From an uncultured Spartobacteria bacterium (lineage in GTDB: Bacteria; Verrucomicrobiota; Verrucomicrobiia; Chthoniobacterales; Chthoniobacteraceae), in NCBI GenBank assembly GCA_903916085.1, contig CAIWVL010000328.1:1-45106 (forward strand): a DNA stretch of 45,106 nt, written 5' to 3'. Under the pieces are notes generated by a model that was not told the origin of the DNA, searched no databases, and saw nothing but the letters and a program-made list of their open reading frames with translations. Shown here piece by piece: positions 8,800 to 17,293 of the stretch. The translations under genes and the position numbers were made by a program. Numbering within the stretch: the stretch's first letter is position 1; every line of letters starts with the position of its first letter.

Positions 8800-9384
8800 C
8801 TACTCGGCGCGCTCTACCTGCCAGTACTCGAGATCTACAAAAGTTTCGCGTCCAAAGATACTCACAGCAACACGCAACTTGCCGCGTTCAGGGTCAATCT
8901 CATGGACCACGCCGCTCTGACTCTCAAAGGGACCGTCGGCCACCTTGACCACATCGCCGGGACTGAAGGAAATTTTGGGAGTCACGCTCTCTTCGCGCTC
9001 ACGCACCTGCGAAAGCAAGGCCTGGACCTCAGAATCACGCATCGGGATCGGACGATCTTTGGTCCCAGCAAACCCAATAACGCCGGCGGTATCCTTGATG
9101 AAATACCAGGTCCGATCCACCAAAGGCTGGCGATCGTGGTCTCTTGGATCATCGAACAACCACATGTTCACGATGAGATACCCTGGGAAAAATTTACGTG
9201 TCGTTTCCGTTTTTTTACCACGCTTCACCTCAGCGACGCGTTCGGTGGGAAGAACTACTTCGTACACGAAGTCACCCATCTCTTCTGTCTTGATGCGTTT
9301 GACAAGATTGTCGCGCACCTTCATTTCCTGCCCAGCAAGAACATGAACCACAAACCACTGCTTTCTCTTCTGTTCTTCAGTCAT
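8800..9384 (-). CDS. nusG: Transcription termination/antitermination factor NusG
   Basis: Elongation factor that binds RNA polymerase through its N-terminal NGN domain and Rho or S10 through its KOW domain. The 194-residue product has the NGN start (KQWFVVHVLAGQEMKVRDNL), the conserved VKRGKKTE...FPGYLIV core, and the KOW motif FSPGDVVKVADGPFESQSG. It follows secE after 3 bases and precedes rplK, the classic secE-nusG-rplK arrangement. Confidence 0.97.
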   Translation of the reverse strand: MTEEQKRKQWFVVHVLAGQEMKVRDNLVKRIKTEEMGDFVYEVVLPTERVAEVKRGKKTETTRKFFPGYLIVNMWLFDDPRDHDRQPLVDRTWYFIKDTAGVIGFAGTKDRPIPMRDSEVQALLSQVREREESVTPKISFSPGDVVKVADGPFESQSGVVHEIDPERGKLRVAVSIFGRETFVDLEYWQVERAE

Positions 9385-9387
9385 GGC

Positions 9388-9600
9388 TTACTTTGTGAGG
9401 GCACCAACGATGTTCATCATGACGAGGTCCCAGAGGGATACAAATCCACTCAGAAGTAGCATCGCGATGATCACAATACTCGTGGAGTCAATCAACTCTC
9501 TGTATTTCTTCACTCCATGCTCCTTCGGGTCCCAGGGCCAACTGGCTTTCTGGAGCTCGGATTTCACTTCAGTGAAAAATGTGGAAACTTTCGCGGACAT
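9388..9600 (-). CDS. secE: Preprotein translocase subunit SecE
   Basis: Small essential subunit of the SecYEG channel. The 70-residue product has an amphipathic N-terminal part (FFTEVKSELQKASWPWDPKE, the conserved W-P region) and one C-terminal membrane helix (SIVIIAMLLLSGFVSLWDLVMMNI). This is the short, single-span form found in most bacteria other than enterics. It stands between tRNA-Trp and nusG. Confidence 0.95.
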   Translation of the reverse strand: MSAKVSTFFTEVKSELQKASWPWDPKEHGVKKYRELIDSTSIVIIAMLLLSGFVSLWDLVMMNIVGALTK

Positions 9601-9652
9601 GCGATTAGCGGAGGAAAGAGAGACCGAAGGTCGTACGAGGGAACTGGAAGCG

Positions 9653-9728
9653 TGGCACGGCAGGAGGGACTTGAACCCCCAACAAGCGGTTTTGGAGACC
9701 GCTGCTCTACCAATTGAGCTACTGCCGT
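9653..9728 (-). tRNA. tRNA-Trp (CCA anticodon)
   Basis: Read on the minus strand, a full cloverleaf: acceptor ACGGCAG/CTGCCGT perfectly paired, D-arm GCTC/GAGC, anticodon stem GCGGT/ACCGC with loop CTCCAAA (anticodon CCA, Trp), T-arm with TTCAAGT loop, discriminator G. The 3' CCA is encoded (complement 9653-9655). It sits between tuf and secE, a common position for tRNA-Trp. Confidence 0.97.
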
Positions 9729-9775
9729 ATTTACGCTAAAGAAAATTTTCCCGAGGCCCCAAAGAACCTTAAGGG

Positions 9776-9846
9776 AGCAAATCCCCCCGGCCTTGCGACC
9801 GGAGGGATTTAACAGGCTCATTAAATGAGACGCAAGGCCTCATTTT
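9776..9846 (-). terminator. Two tandem hairpins downstream of tuf
   Basis: Two stem-loops lie between tuf and tRNA-Trp. The first after tuf pairs AAATGAG (9823-9829) with CTCATTT (9839-9845). The second pairs AAATCCC-CCCGG with CCGGAGGGATTT (about 9778-9810). The minus-strand read-out after each is moderately T-rich. They look like partial terminators or processing sites separating the abundant tuf message from tRNA-Trp-secE-nusG-rplK. Confidence 0.55.
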
Positions 9847-9873
9847 AAGGAGCAGTAGGATTCCTGAGGATCC

Positions 9874-11067
9874 TTACGCAAGGATGTCACCAACGCGGCC
9901 TGCACCGACTGTGCGGCCACCTTCGCGAATAGCGAAGCGCATGGTCTTTTCCATGGCGATCGGAGTGATCAATTCCACTTCGACGCTCACGTTGTCACCA
10001 GGCATCACCATTTCGGTGCCTTCTGGGAGAGTCACCGAACCGGTCACGTCCGTTGTACGGAAGTAGAACTGAGGACGGTAGTTATTGAAGAAAGGAGTGT
10101 GACGGCCACCTTCGTCCTTGGAGAGGACGTAGATTTCAGCCTTGAACTTTGTGTGCGCCTTCACGGAGTTGGGCTTCGCCAAAACCTGACCGCGCTCCAC
10201 GTCGTCCTTCTTGATGCCGCGAAGCAGCAAGCCTACATTGTCACCGGCACGAGCTTCATCGAGAAGTTTACGAAACATTTCGATGTCCGTGACAGTCGTT
10301 TTGACAGTGTCCTTTAGGCCGATCAGCTCAACTTCATCCATCTTCTTGAGGATGCCACGTTCCACACGACCGGTTGCGACAGTGCCGCGACCTTCAATGT
10401 TGAACACGTCTTCCACAGGCATGAGGAAAGGCTGATCCACTGGACGCTCAGGAAGCGGGATGTACTCATCCACTGCGTCCATGAGTTCTGCGATGCACTT
10501 CGCCTGAGGCGAGGTCGGATCACCAGACTCAAGAGCTGCCTTGGCAGAACCCTTGACGATGGGGATTGTATCGCCGGGGAAGTCGTAGGAGGAGAGGAGG
10601 TCGCGCACTTCCATCTCAACGAGCTCGAGAAGTTCGGGATCATCCACCATGTCGCACTTGTTCATGAACACGACCATCGAAGGCACACCCACCTGGCGAG
10701 CGAGCAAGATATGCTCACGGGTCTGGGGCATGGGGCCGTCGGCAGCGCTCACAACGAGAATTGCGCCGTCCATCTGAGCAGCACCGGTGATCATGTTTTT
10801 CACATAATCGGCGTGTCCAGGGCAGTCGACGTGAGCGTAGTGACGCTTGTCAGTCTGGTATTCGACGTGGGCAGTATTGATTGTAATACCGCGCTCGCGC
10901 TCTTCCGGAGCGGCGTCGATTTCGTCATACTTCTTCGCTTCCGCGAAGCCTTTCTTGGAAAGGATTGTGGTGATCGCTGCAGTCAGCGTCGTCTTGCCGT
11001 GGTCCACGTGGCCGATAGTGCCAACGTTGACGTGCGGTTTCGTGCGTTCGAATTGCGCCTTGGCCAT
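9874..11067 (-). CDS. tuf: Elongation factor Tu
   Basis: GTPase that delivers aminoacyl-tRNA to the ribosome. The 397-residue product has the P-loop GHVDHGKT (residues 19-26), [20 protein letters not shown] (switch II), NKCDMVDD, and the C-terminal end [11 protein letters not shown]. Full length and without breaks. It is flanked by tRNA-Thr upstream and tRNA-Trp downstream, as in many bacteria, so the tRNAs and tuf probably share a primary transcript from a promoter upstream of tRNA-Thr. No Shine-Dalgarno sequence precedes its ATG, notable for such a highly expressed gene. Confidence 0.99.
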   Translation of the reverse strand: MAKAQFERTKPHVNVGTIGHVDHGKTTLTAAITTILSKKGFAEAKKYDEIDAAPEERERGITINTAHVEYQTDKRHYAHVDCPGHADYVKNMITGAAQMDGAILVVSAADGPMPQTREHILLARQVGVPSMVVFMNKCDMVDDPELLELVEMEVRDLLSSYDFPGDTIPIVKGSAKAALESGDPTSPQAKCIAELMDAVDEYIPLPERPVDQPFLMPVEDVFNIEGRGTVATGRVERGILKKMDEVELIGLKDTVKTTVTDIEMFRKLLDEARAGDNVGLLLRGIKKDDVERGQVLAKPNSVKAHTKFKAEIYVLSKDEGGRHTPFFNNYRPQFYFRTTDVTGSVTLPEGTEMVMPGDNVSVEVELITPIAMEKTMRFAIREGGRTVGAGRVGDILA

Positions 11068-11126
11068 AGGGTCAGGTCAGTGGGTTGTTGATGATGTGTG
11101 GATGAAAAAGCGGTTCTTGCAACAAG

Positions 11127-11202
11127 TGGAGCCTGGGACCGGGATTGAACCGGCGACCTCGTCCTTACCAAGGACGTGCTCTACCAACTGAGCTACCCAG
11201 GC
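11127..11202 (-). tRNA. tRNA-Thr (GGT anticodon)
   Basis: On the minus strand: acceptor GCCTGGG/CCCAGGC, D-arm GCTC/GAGC, anticodon stem CGTCC/GGACG with loop TTGGTAA (anticodon GGT, Thr), T-arm GCCGG/CCGGT with TTCAATC loop, discriminator T. CCA is encoded at complement 11127-11129. It lies 59 bases upstream of tuf. Confidence 0.97.
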
Positions 11203-11209
11203 ACTTGTC

Positions 11210-11233
11210 ACACTCGCGCAAACACTCGCGCAA
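11210..11233. repeat. Perfect 12-base tandem duplication
   Basis: ACACTCGCGCAA occurs twice head to tail (11210-11221 and 11222-11233), just upstream of tRNA-Thr in the presumed leader of the tRNA-Thr-tuf transcript. It could be a recent slippage duplication or a pair of protein sites. Confidence 0.8.
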
Positions 11234-11306
11234 GGCTTATGCCTCCCCAGAAGCGCTGCGTTGCATTTTGGGGTGCAGCACGGCATTTCTAAAAAAGCGG
11301 AGGCGC

Positions 11307-11334
11307 AACCTAACAAAGGAGACGACAGTGTCAA
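11307..11334 (-). promoter_or_regulatory. Possible sigma-70-type promoter for tRNA-Thr-tuf
   Basis: A consensus -35 hexamer TTGACA (complement 11329-11334) is followed after 16 bases by TAGGTT (complement 11307-11312), a poor -10 with the T-A...T frame only. The same layout (TTGACA, 16 bases, TAnnnT) occurs upstream of tkt. It would give a leader of about 100 bases before tRNA-Thr. Confidence 0.35.
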
Positions 11335-11449
11335 CAGATTCCTCGGGGAAGATAGCAAGTTGCCTCTTTTCTCTCCCTTCCCTCCGCAGGGTTCCCCAAA
11401 ATTCCAGTTTGCCCACACAACACTCCCCATTCATTTTCGCACTTCATTC

Positions 11450-12331
11450 ATGGAGCTTCAAGATTACCTACGTGCGTCCATCCAGAAGGTCGACAATGCC
11501 CTGGACACTCTCCTCCCCAAGGACACCACTCGCCCGGCAACCATTCACAAGGCGATGCGGTACAGCATTTTCGCGGGCGGCAAGCGACTCCGACCAGTGT
11601 TGGCTCTCGCCTCGGCTGAGGTCTGCGGAGGTGTTTCCGACGCCGCCTTGCACGCCGCGTCCGCTGTCGAATGTATCCATACCTACTCGCTCATTCACGA
11701 CGATCTACCTTGCATGGATGACGATGATTTGCGCCGGGGCCGTCCCACTAATCATAAAGTTTTTGGAGAAGGAGTCGCCGTACTCGCAGGAGATGCGCTT
11801 CTGACGCTGGCGTTCGAAATTCTGGCACAGGCCCCCACCACCCCGAGATACGGGACCGCAACTTTAATTGGCGAACTCGCCTCAGCCTCGGGCAGCCAAT
11901 GGCTGATCGCAGGCCAAGTCCTTGACCTTGAGGGAGAAGGGAAACTGATCTCCAAGGAGGACCTCCAATTTATTCACCAGTCCAAGACCGCAGCCCTCTT
12001 AACCTGCGCAATTCGCCTAGGTGCCATGAGCGCCGATGCTTCACCCGCTAAATTAAACGCACTCACGGAGTTCGGGCAGTCCCTAGGCCTCGCTTTCCAG
12101 GTGATCGACGACATCCTGGATGTGACGCAAACAACCGAGAAACTCGGTAAAACCGCCGGCAAAGATGTTGCAGCCACTAAGGCCACCTATCCGGCGCTGT
12201 TCGGCTTAGAGCGCGCACGCGAGATTGCGTCGGAGTTGACGAGAAAGGCGCTGGGCGCACTTTCCCTGTTCGGAGACGACGCCACCACCCTCCGGGCCCT
12301 TGCGGAGTCCCTCGTGGTGCGGGAGTACTAG
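11450..12331 (+). CDS. ispA: Polyprenyl (farnesyl/geranylgeranyl) diphosphate synthase
   Basis: Trans-prenyltransferase condensing isopentenyl diphosphate onto allylic diphosphates. The 293-residue product, from the ATG at 11450, has both aspartate-rich motifs: DDLPCMDDDD (about 84-93) followed by RRGRPT, and DDILDVT in the C-terminal half. FAGGKRLRPVL (first conserved region) is also present. Length fits the short-chain IspA group. The frame is open upstream to 11261, but that part is intergenic and overlaps the tuf leader. It is a single gene between the divergent tRNA-Thr and the convergent tsaD. Product chain length cannot be fixed by eye. Confidence 0.92.
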   Translation: MELQDYLRASIQKVDNALDTLLPKDTTRPATIHKAMRYSIFAGGKRLRPVLALASAEVCGGVSDAALHAASAVECIHTYSLIHDDLPCMDDDDLRRGRPTNHKVFGEGVAVLAGDALLTLAFEILAQAPTTPRYGTATLIGELASASGSQWLIAGQVLDLEGEGKLISKEDLQFIHQSKTAALLTCAIRLGAMSADASPAKLNALTEFGQSLGLAFQVIDDILDVTQTTEKLGKTAGKDVAATKATYPALFGLERAREIASELTRKALGALSLFGDDATTLRALAESLVVREY

Positions 12332-12366
12332 GCAGCGCGTGTGCTTCCCGTGAGCAGTGGCAGAGT

Positions 12367-13419
12367 TTACCCCAACCACTGCGCCGTGCTGAGACTGGGC
12401 TCGATCTCTGCCTCAAGCCGCGACGGATACGCATCCGCCAGCTTAAGTGCGGCCACGTAACCGATCATTGCGGCGTTGTCAGTGCAAACTGAGGGCGACG
12501 CCAACAACAGACGCACGCCCATTGCCTTGCACGCGTCCGTAAAACGCTCACGCAAACGGTGATTGCAGCTCACGCCCCCACTGACCGCGAGGGTATCTAC
12601 CCGAGCCTCGCGGACGGCCCGCAACGTCTTCGCCACCAGGACATCGACGACAGCTTCCTGAAAAGAGGCGCACACATCGGCCACGGGCACCGGATCATGC
12701 TTGGGCAGGAGATAGCGCACGGCCGTTTTAAGGCCACTAAATGAAAACGAATAGTCACCGGAGTTCAGCATGCTTCGGGGAAAATCGAACCGCCGGCCAT
12801 CGCCTTGCAGCGCCATCTCACTGACGTGCGGGCCTCCTGGGTACGGCAGTCCCAGAAGCTTTCCAACCTTATCAAAAGCCTCGCCAGCAGCATCATCCAA
12901 TGTTTTTCCGAGCAATCGGTATCGGCCTGTGCCGTGAATGCGAACGAGAAGAGTATGACCTCCGCTCACCACCAAGCCCACCGATTCCGAGGGACCGGGG
13001 CTTTCCAAAAGAAAAGGAGACAAGAGATGCCCCTCGATGTGATTCACGGGGAGGAATGGTTTCCCCAATGCCACAGCGATCCCTTTGGCGAGCGATAGCC
13101 CCAACATAAGAGACGTCGCCAAACCCGGCCCGGCTGTGGCAGCCACTGCATCGAACTCCTGAAGACTCACCCCTGCCCGCCTCAAAGTCATGTCCAACAC
13201 GGGTCTCAGCGCCCGCAAATGATTGCGAGAGGCCACCTCCGGCACAACGCCGCCATATTGACCGTGTACGGCGATTTGGGAAAACACCTCCGCAGCGAGG
13301 AGCTCCGTCCCTCGCAAAATCGCAGCGGCGCTTTCATCACAAGAAGTTTCCAGCGCGAGTATCAGGGGCTGCGACCCGGAGCCTCGTTGCCGGTCGTCAG
13401 TGAGTTCAGGCTGATTCAT
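12367..13419 (-). CDS. tsaD: tRNA N6-threonylcarbamoyladenosine transferase TsaD
   Basis: Transfers the threonylcarbamoyl group to A37 of ANN-decoding tRNAs. The 350-residue product has ALETSCDESAAA at residues 22-33, the metal-binding His pair in NHIEGHLL (His127, His131), VVSGGHTLLV and SGGVSCNHRLR, all typical of the Kae1/TsaD family. Its start overlaps the end of the upstream protease gene by 4 bases (ATGA), so they are translationally coupled. It is convergent with ispA, 35 bases away, with no clear terminator between. Confidence 0.96.
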   Translation of the reverse strand: MNQPELTDDRQRGSGSQPLILALETSCDESAAAILRGTELLAAEVFSQIAVHGQYGGVVPEVASRNHLRALRPVLDMTLRRAGVSLQEFDAVAATAGPGLATSLMLGLSLAKGIAVALGKPFLPVNHIEGHLLSPFLLESPGPSESVGLVVSGGHTLLVRIHGTGRYRLLGKTLDDAAGEAFDKVGKLLGLPYPGGPHVSEMALQGDGRRFDFPRSMLNSGDYSFSFSGLKTAVRYLLPKHDPVPVADVCASFQEAVVDVLVAKTLRAVREARVDTLAVSGGVSCNHRLRERFTDACKAMGVRLLLASPSVCTDNAAMIGYVAALKLADAYPSRLEAEIEPSLSTAQWLG

Positions 13420-14804
13420 TTGCGCGAACCAGCCACGCCAGCCTGTTCCCCACCAGCCCCTCGCGCTGCATACAAAACAACGGCTTTCAGGGTATCCGCA
13501 GCCCGCTCCAGTTGAGCGTCGATAAAGTTTTTGAGCTCAGCTTTTTCTTGGTCGTCAAGCTGCTCCTCGCGACGTTGAAGCGCCACTAATCGTTCCTGTT
13601 CCTGCGGCAACGTCGCGCGGATCGTGGGCTGAATTCCGCGTTCGTGGATCACCTGCTTGCCCGGGGTATAATATTTCGCGGTGGTAAGCCGGATTGCGGC
13701 ACCGTCCTGCAACGGGATAACGCTTTGAACAGAGCCTTTACCAAAAGTCGTTTCCCCCACGAGGACCGCCCGACGCAGGTCCTTGAGCGCCCCGGCAAGG
13801 ATTTCCGCAGCACTCGCACTCCCGCCGTTCACAAGCACCGCCATGGGGTAGCTGGGACGCGGGACAGCCGATTCTGGAGTTCGATACACTCGGTTCTGCG
13901 AGGCAATCCGCCCCTCGGTGGAAACTACCTGTGAACCGGCAGGTAAAAATTGTGCAGCGATTTCAATCGCTGACTCTAAAAGACCCCCAGGATTTCCTCT
14001 CAAATCCAGCACCAGAGCCTGCATCCCCCTCTTTTCAAGCCCATCCAGCGCCGTCGCGAGCTCCGCCGCGGTGGTCGTATTAAACTGAAGAATACGCACA
14101 TACCCGATTTTAGCCTCCCCCTGCACTTCCCCTGAAATTAAACGCGCATCGCGCACCGTAGCCACTTTGATGGACTCTCGCTGAATCTCCACCTCCCGGG
14201 TGTCTCGCGTGGACGGTCTGTACACCACAAGCTTCACCGGTTGCCCGGATTCACCTCGTAACAACGTCCCCGCATCGTTGGCATTCATGCTCTCCGTCAG
14301 CTGTCCGTCCACCTTGAAAAGTTGATCGCCCGGCTGGATCCCCGCACGAAGCGCGGGACTTCCTTCCATCACGCTCACAACGGCCAGGCGCCCCTCCTTT
14401 TGAGTGAGCACGAGCCCGATTCCACTAAAACGGCTCCGTGTATCCTCCTGAATCGCCTTAAAGTCCTTGGGATCAAGAAATTGCGAATGCGGATCCAGAC
14501 TGGAAATCATGCCCTTGAGCGCCGCCGACAAAAGCGCCGAATACGACACCTTCGCTTCATCCACGTAATCCTGGCGAATCAATTGAAGCGCCTTGCCGAA
14601 CATCGCGAGCGGCCCGTAAGCCGCAGGCTCCTTGCCTTGTTCAAAATCCGAGCCATACAATCGCCCAGAAAAAATGCTGACCCCACCGCAAATGCCACAA
14701 ATGACGGTCAGATACAGCGCCACCAATCCAGCCACTCCGCGAGCGCTCCGCCTCCTAAAAAAAGGAGGGCGAGCAGATTGGCGGTTTAAACATGCAGGTG
14801 CCAT
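13416..14804 (-). CDS. Carboxyl-terminal processing protease (S41, PDZ)
   Basis: Periplasmic or membrane-anchored serine protease of the CtpA/Prc family. From the ATG at 14804 there are 462 residues: an N-terminal membrane segment (ARGVAGLVALYLTVICGICG), a PDZ domain (about residues 120-200, SGIGLVL...GSPALRAGIQPGDQLF), then the peptidase domain with the catalytic Ser in NGGSASAAEI (Ser329) and Lys in FGKGSVQ (Lys356). LRGNPGGLL is typical of S41. A GTG at 14825 could add 7 residues. It lies between clpX and tsaD on the same strand. The substrate is unknown. Confidence 0.92.
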   Translation of the reverse strand: MAPACLNRQSARPPFFRRRSARGVAGLVALYLTVICGICGGVSIFSGRLYGSDFEQGKEPAAYGPLAMFGKALQLIRQDYVDEAKVSYSALLSAALKGMISSLDPHSQFLDPKDFKAIQEDTRSRFSGIGLVLTQKEGRLAVVSVMEGSPALRAGIQPGDQLFKVDGQLTESMNANDAGTLLRGESGQPVKLVVYRPSTRDTREVEIQRESIKVATVRDARLISGEVQGEAKIGYVRILQFNTTTAAELATALDGLEKRGMQALVLDLRGNPGGLLESAIEIAAQFLPAGSQVVSTEGRIASQNRVYRTPESAVPRPSYPMAVLVNGGSASAAEILAGALKDLRRAVLVGETTFGKGSVQSVIPLQDGAAIRLTTAKYYTPGKQVIHERGIQPTIRATLPQEQERLVALQRREEQLDDQEKAELKNFIDAQLERAADTLKAVVLYAARGAGGEQAGVAGSRK

Positions 14805-14883
14805 AACTCTTTCGTTTAACAACACCCACCCCGCCCGCTCCAGTTAAAAACCAGAGCGCAGCGGTACACTTTCCAGCTCCTAT

Positions 14884-16185
14884 TTACGCTGCGTCCTTAT
14901 CCTGTTTGCGACGCACCGTTGGCTGTCTTTTACCTTCTACAACTGCCCGGTTGATGGTGACCTCGGCCACGTCCTCGCGACTCGGGATGTCGTACATCAC
15001 GTCCAGCATGATTCGCTCAAGCATGGAACGCAGAGCCCGAGCTCCGGTACCCTTCTTGGCTGCCTGCTCGGCCATGGCGCGCAAGGCGTCCTTCGTCACA
15101 TTCAGAGTCACACCCTCAATGGACAAAAGCTTCGCATACTGCTTAATGAGCGCGTTCTTGGTGTCGGTTAGAATCGACATCAACTCATCCTCGGACAACG
15201 GATCCAGCGCGGCCACAACAGGCAACCGTCCGATGAATTCGGGGATCATTCCGAAGCTCAGGAGATCCTCAGGCTCCGCGTGACGCAGCAACTCGCTCGT
15301 CGCCACGTCCACCACTTCCGCCCCCGCTGCACTGGTAGCCGCTCCAAACCCCAAAGCGTTCTTACCCCGGCGCTTTTCTATAATTTTGTCCAGCCCGACA
15401 AATGCGCCGCCACAGATGAACAAAATTTTGTCCGTACTTACCTGGATATACTCTTGGTGCGGATGCTTGCGCCCCCCCTGCGGCGGCACGTTACAAACCG
15501 TCCCCTCCAAAATTTTAAGCAAAGCCTGCTGCACCCCTTCTCCGCTCACATCGCGCGTGATCGAAACATTCTCAGTCTTACGACCGATCTTGTCGATTTC
15601 ATCGATGTAAACGATCCCGATTTCAGCCCGCTTCACGTCGTACTCAGCCGCTTGAAGCAGCCTAAGGATGATGTTTTCCACATCCTCGCCGACGTACCCC
15701 GCCTCGGTGAGAGTCGTAGCGTCTGCGATACAAAAGGGCACATCCAGAACTCGCGCCAACGTTCTTGCCAGCAACGTCTTACCCGAACCCGTCGGCCCAA
15801 GCAACAGGATGTTGCTCTTGTCAATTTCCACATCGTTTAAGGAATCCATCTGGGAGGGCGTCGCTGCCGTTCCCCCCAGCATCCCAGCGCCGTTGTGCAA
15901 AACCCGCTTGTAGTGATTGTGCACCGCCACAGACAACACCTTCTTGGCGCGGTCCTGTCCGATGACGTGCTGATCCAAGGACCGACGAATTTCCATGGGC
16001 TTCGGCACCCGCAGATTGACAGACTGCTTGCGTCGTTCGTCACTGAGCTCCTTATCCAGGATGCCCTTGCACACGTTGATGCAACTATCGCAGATGTACA
16101 CCCCAGGCCCGGCGATGAGCTTGCGCACCTCCGCATGGCTTTTGCCGCAGAAACTGCACATGGTTAAATTAGATGCGCGCGCCAT
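14884..16185 (-). CDS. clpX: ATP-dependent protease unfoldase ClpX
   Basis: AAA+ unfoldase that feeds proteins to ClpP. The 433-residue product has the N-terminal zinc-binding domain with four cysteines (10, 13, 32, 35), Walker A GPTGSGKT (130-137), Walker [11 protein letters not shown], sensor regions, and the ClpP-docking region with LGFGA in the central part. Full length. It follows clpP after 137 bases, in the standard tig-clpP-clpX order. Confidence 0.97.
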   Translation of the reverse strand: MARASNLTMCSFCGKSHAEVRKLIAGPGVYICDSCINVCKGILDKELSDERRKQSVNLRVPKPMEIRRSLDQHVIGQDRAKKVLSVAVHNHYKRVLHNGAGMLGGTAATPSQMDSLNDVEIDKSNILLLGPTGSGKTLLARTLARVLDVPFCIADATTLTEAGYVGEDVENIILRLLQAAEYDVKRAEIGIVYIDEIDKIGRKTENVSITRDVSGEGVQQALLKILEGTVCNVPPQGGRKHPHQEYIQVSTDKILFICGGAFVGLDKIIEKRRGKNALGFGAATSAAGAEVVDVATSELLRHAEPEDLLSFGMIPEFIGRLPVVAALDPLSEDELMSILTDTKNALIKQYAKLLSIEGVTLNVTKDALRAMAEQAAKKGTGARALRSMLERIMLDVMYDIPSREDVAEVTINRAVVEGKRQPTVRRKQDKDAA

Positions 16186-16322
16186 TGTATTTTTGTCTAT
16201 TTCGCTACTTCGTCAATCCGTCTTTTGCCGGTATTTACTAAATGTCCTGAGGCAAATGCCCTGATGCTAAACGATCCCAACGGGGGTGTTATTGCAGGCA
16301 AATTACAATCTACAAAACCGCC

Positions 16323-17036
16323 CTACTCAGCGGCGGGCTCCGGTTTATCCCCGTTCTTCTCGGAAGTCTTATCCGACTTGTCCGTCTTATCTCCGCGGAT
16401 CGGTCCCGGGATTTCTTTCCGGCCCTTCACAACTTCATCCACCAGACCGTACTCTTTGGCCTCCTCTGCGCTCATGTAATAGTCGCGATCCGAATCAAAC
16501 TTCACTTGTTCTTCGGTTTTGCCAGTGTGATCCGCCAAAATCCGGATTAGACGCTTCTTGAGCTTGAACATGAACTCCACAGTACGCTCAACGTCGCTCG
16601 CAGTTCCTTGTGCGCCGCCAGAGACCTGGTGGATCATGATGTCTGAGTTGGGCAAGGCAAAGCGTTTCCCACGCGTTCCTGCGGCAAGCAGAACCGCCCC
16701 CATGCTGGCCGCCATGCCGATGCAGTACGTGTTCACGTCACACGTCATAAACTGCATCGTATCGTAAATTGCCAACCCTGCGGTGACCGAGCCGCCGGGC
16801 GAATTGATGTACAGATGGATGTCTTTCTTGGGGTCTTCCATCTGCAAGAAAAGCAGCTGTGCGATGATAGAATTCGCCACCATGTCATCGACGCCGGTGC
16901 CCAGAAAAACGATCCGGTCCTTTAATAGCCGCGAATAAATGTCGTACGAACGCTCGCCACGACCCGTCTGCTCGACCACATACGGTACGTAGTGGCTGGC
17001 GGAGGGAACTATTCTGCTGTTGCTCGGGGAATACAT
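16323..17036 (-). CDS. clpP: ATP-dependent Clp protease proteolytic subunit
   Basis: Barrel-forming serine protease. The 237-residue product has the catalytic triad Ser111 (GMAASMGA), His136 (MIHQVSG) and Asp185 (SDRDYYMSA). The last about 30 residues (from KGRKEIPG, with [16 protein letters not shown]) form a charged, low-complexity extension beyond the usual end of ClpP. It has its own apparent promoter with an extended -10 (TGC-TATATT), 17-18 bases before the start, so it can be made apart from tig. Confidence 0.96.
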   Translation of the reverse strand: MYSPSNSRIVPSASHYVPYVVEQTGRGERSYDIYSRLLKDRIVFLGTGVDDMVANSIIAQLLFLQMEDPKKDIHLYINSPGGSVTAGLAIYDTMQFMTCDVNTYCIGMAASMGAVLLAAGTRGKRFALPNSDIMIHQVSGGAQGTASDVERTVEFMFKLKKRLIRILADHTGKTEEQVKFDSDRDYYMSAEEAKEYGLVDEVVKGRKEIPGPIRGDKTDKSDKTSEKNGDKPEPAAE

Positions 17037-17059
17037 AAATGAAGGGATCTCTGACGTTC

Positions 17060-17082
17060 AATATAGCACAGGCCCTAGGGCC
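17060..17082 (-). promoter_or_regulatory. clpP promoter -10 with palindromic operator-like site
   Basis: On the minus strand an extended -10, TGC followed by TATATT (hexamer at complement 17060-17065), lies about 24 bases before the clpP ATG. Five bases upstream of the hexamer is the perfect 12-base palindrome GGCCCTAGGGCC (17071-17082), between the -10 and where a -35 would be. No good -35 is seen. A palindrome at this position is typical of a repressor operator; the regulator is unknown. Confidence 0.5.
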
Positions 17083-17180
17083 GCACCCTTGAAGAAAATG
17101 TTTTTTTTGGACTAAAAATGCGCCTCTTACTTCTGGCCACGCACCTTCTTTAACAAAAAAGGAAAAGCAAACGGGCACAA

Positions 17181-17216
17181 GAACAGACCTAGGAACAGAC
17201 CTAAGAACCGATCTAG
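17181..17216. repeat. Three tandem 12-base repeats upstream of clpP
   Basis: GAACAGACCTAG, GAACAGACCTAA and GAACCGATCTAG follow one another without spacers (17181-17192, 17193-17204, 17205-17216). The first two differ at one base; the third differs from the first at two. They are in the tig-clpP spacer, about 100 bases upstream of the apparent clpP promoter. Confidence 0.8.
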
Positions 17217-17221
17217 GCGTC

Positions 17222-17266
17222 GAACGAAGAGGAGGTAGTCCCAAAGAACTAACCTCTCCTCCGTTC
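17222..17266 (-). terminator. Long hairpin after tig
   Basis: GAACG (17222-17226) pairs with CGTTC (17262-17266), and most of the sequence between also pairs: AGGAGGTAGT against ACTAACCTCTCCT with one bulge and wobble pairs, loop about 8 bases. On the minus strand it begins 28 bases after the tig stop codon. There is no U-run after it, so it could be a Rho-dependent end, an RNA-stability hairpin or an attenuator before clpP. Confidence 0.45.
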
Positions 17267-17293
17267 AATCCATAGCACCGGATTAAAATTTTA

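Noticed and set aside
11203-11449. N-terminal extension of ispA to 11261
   Set aside because: The added segment overlaps the putative tuf promoter region, and the family start is at 11450.
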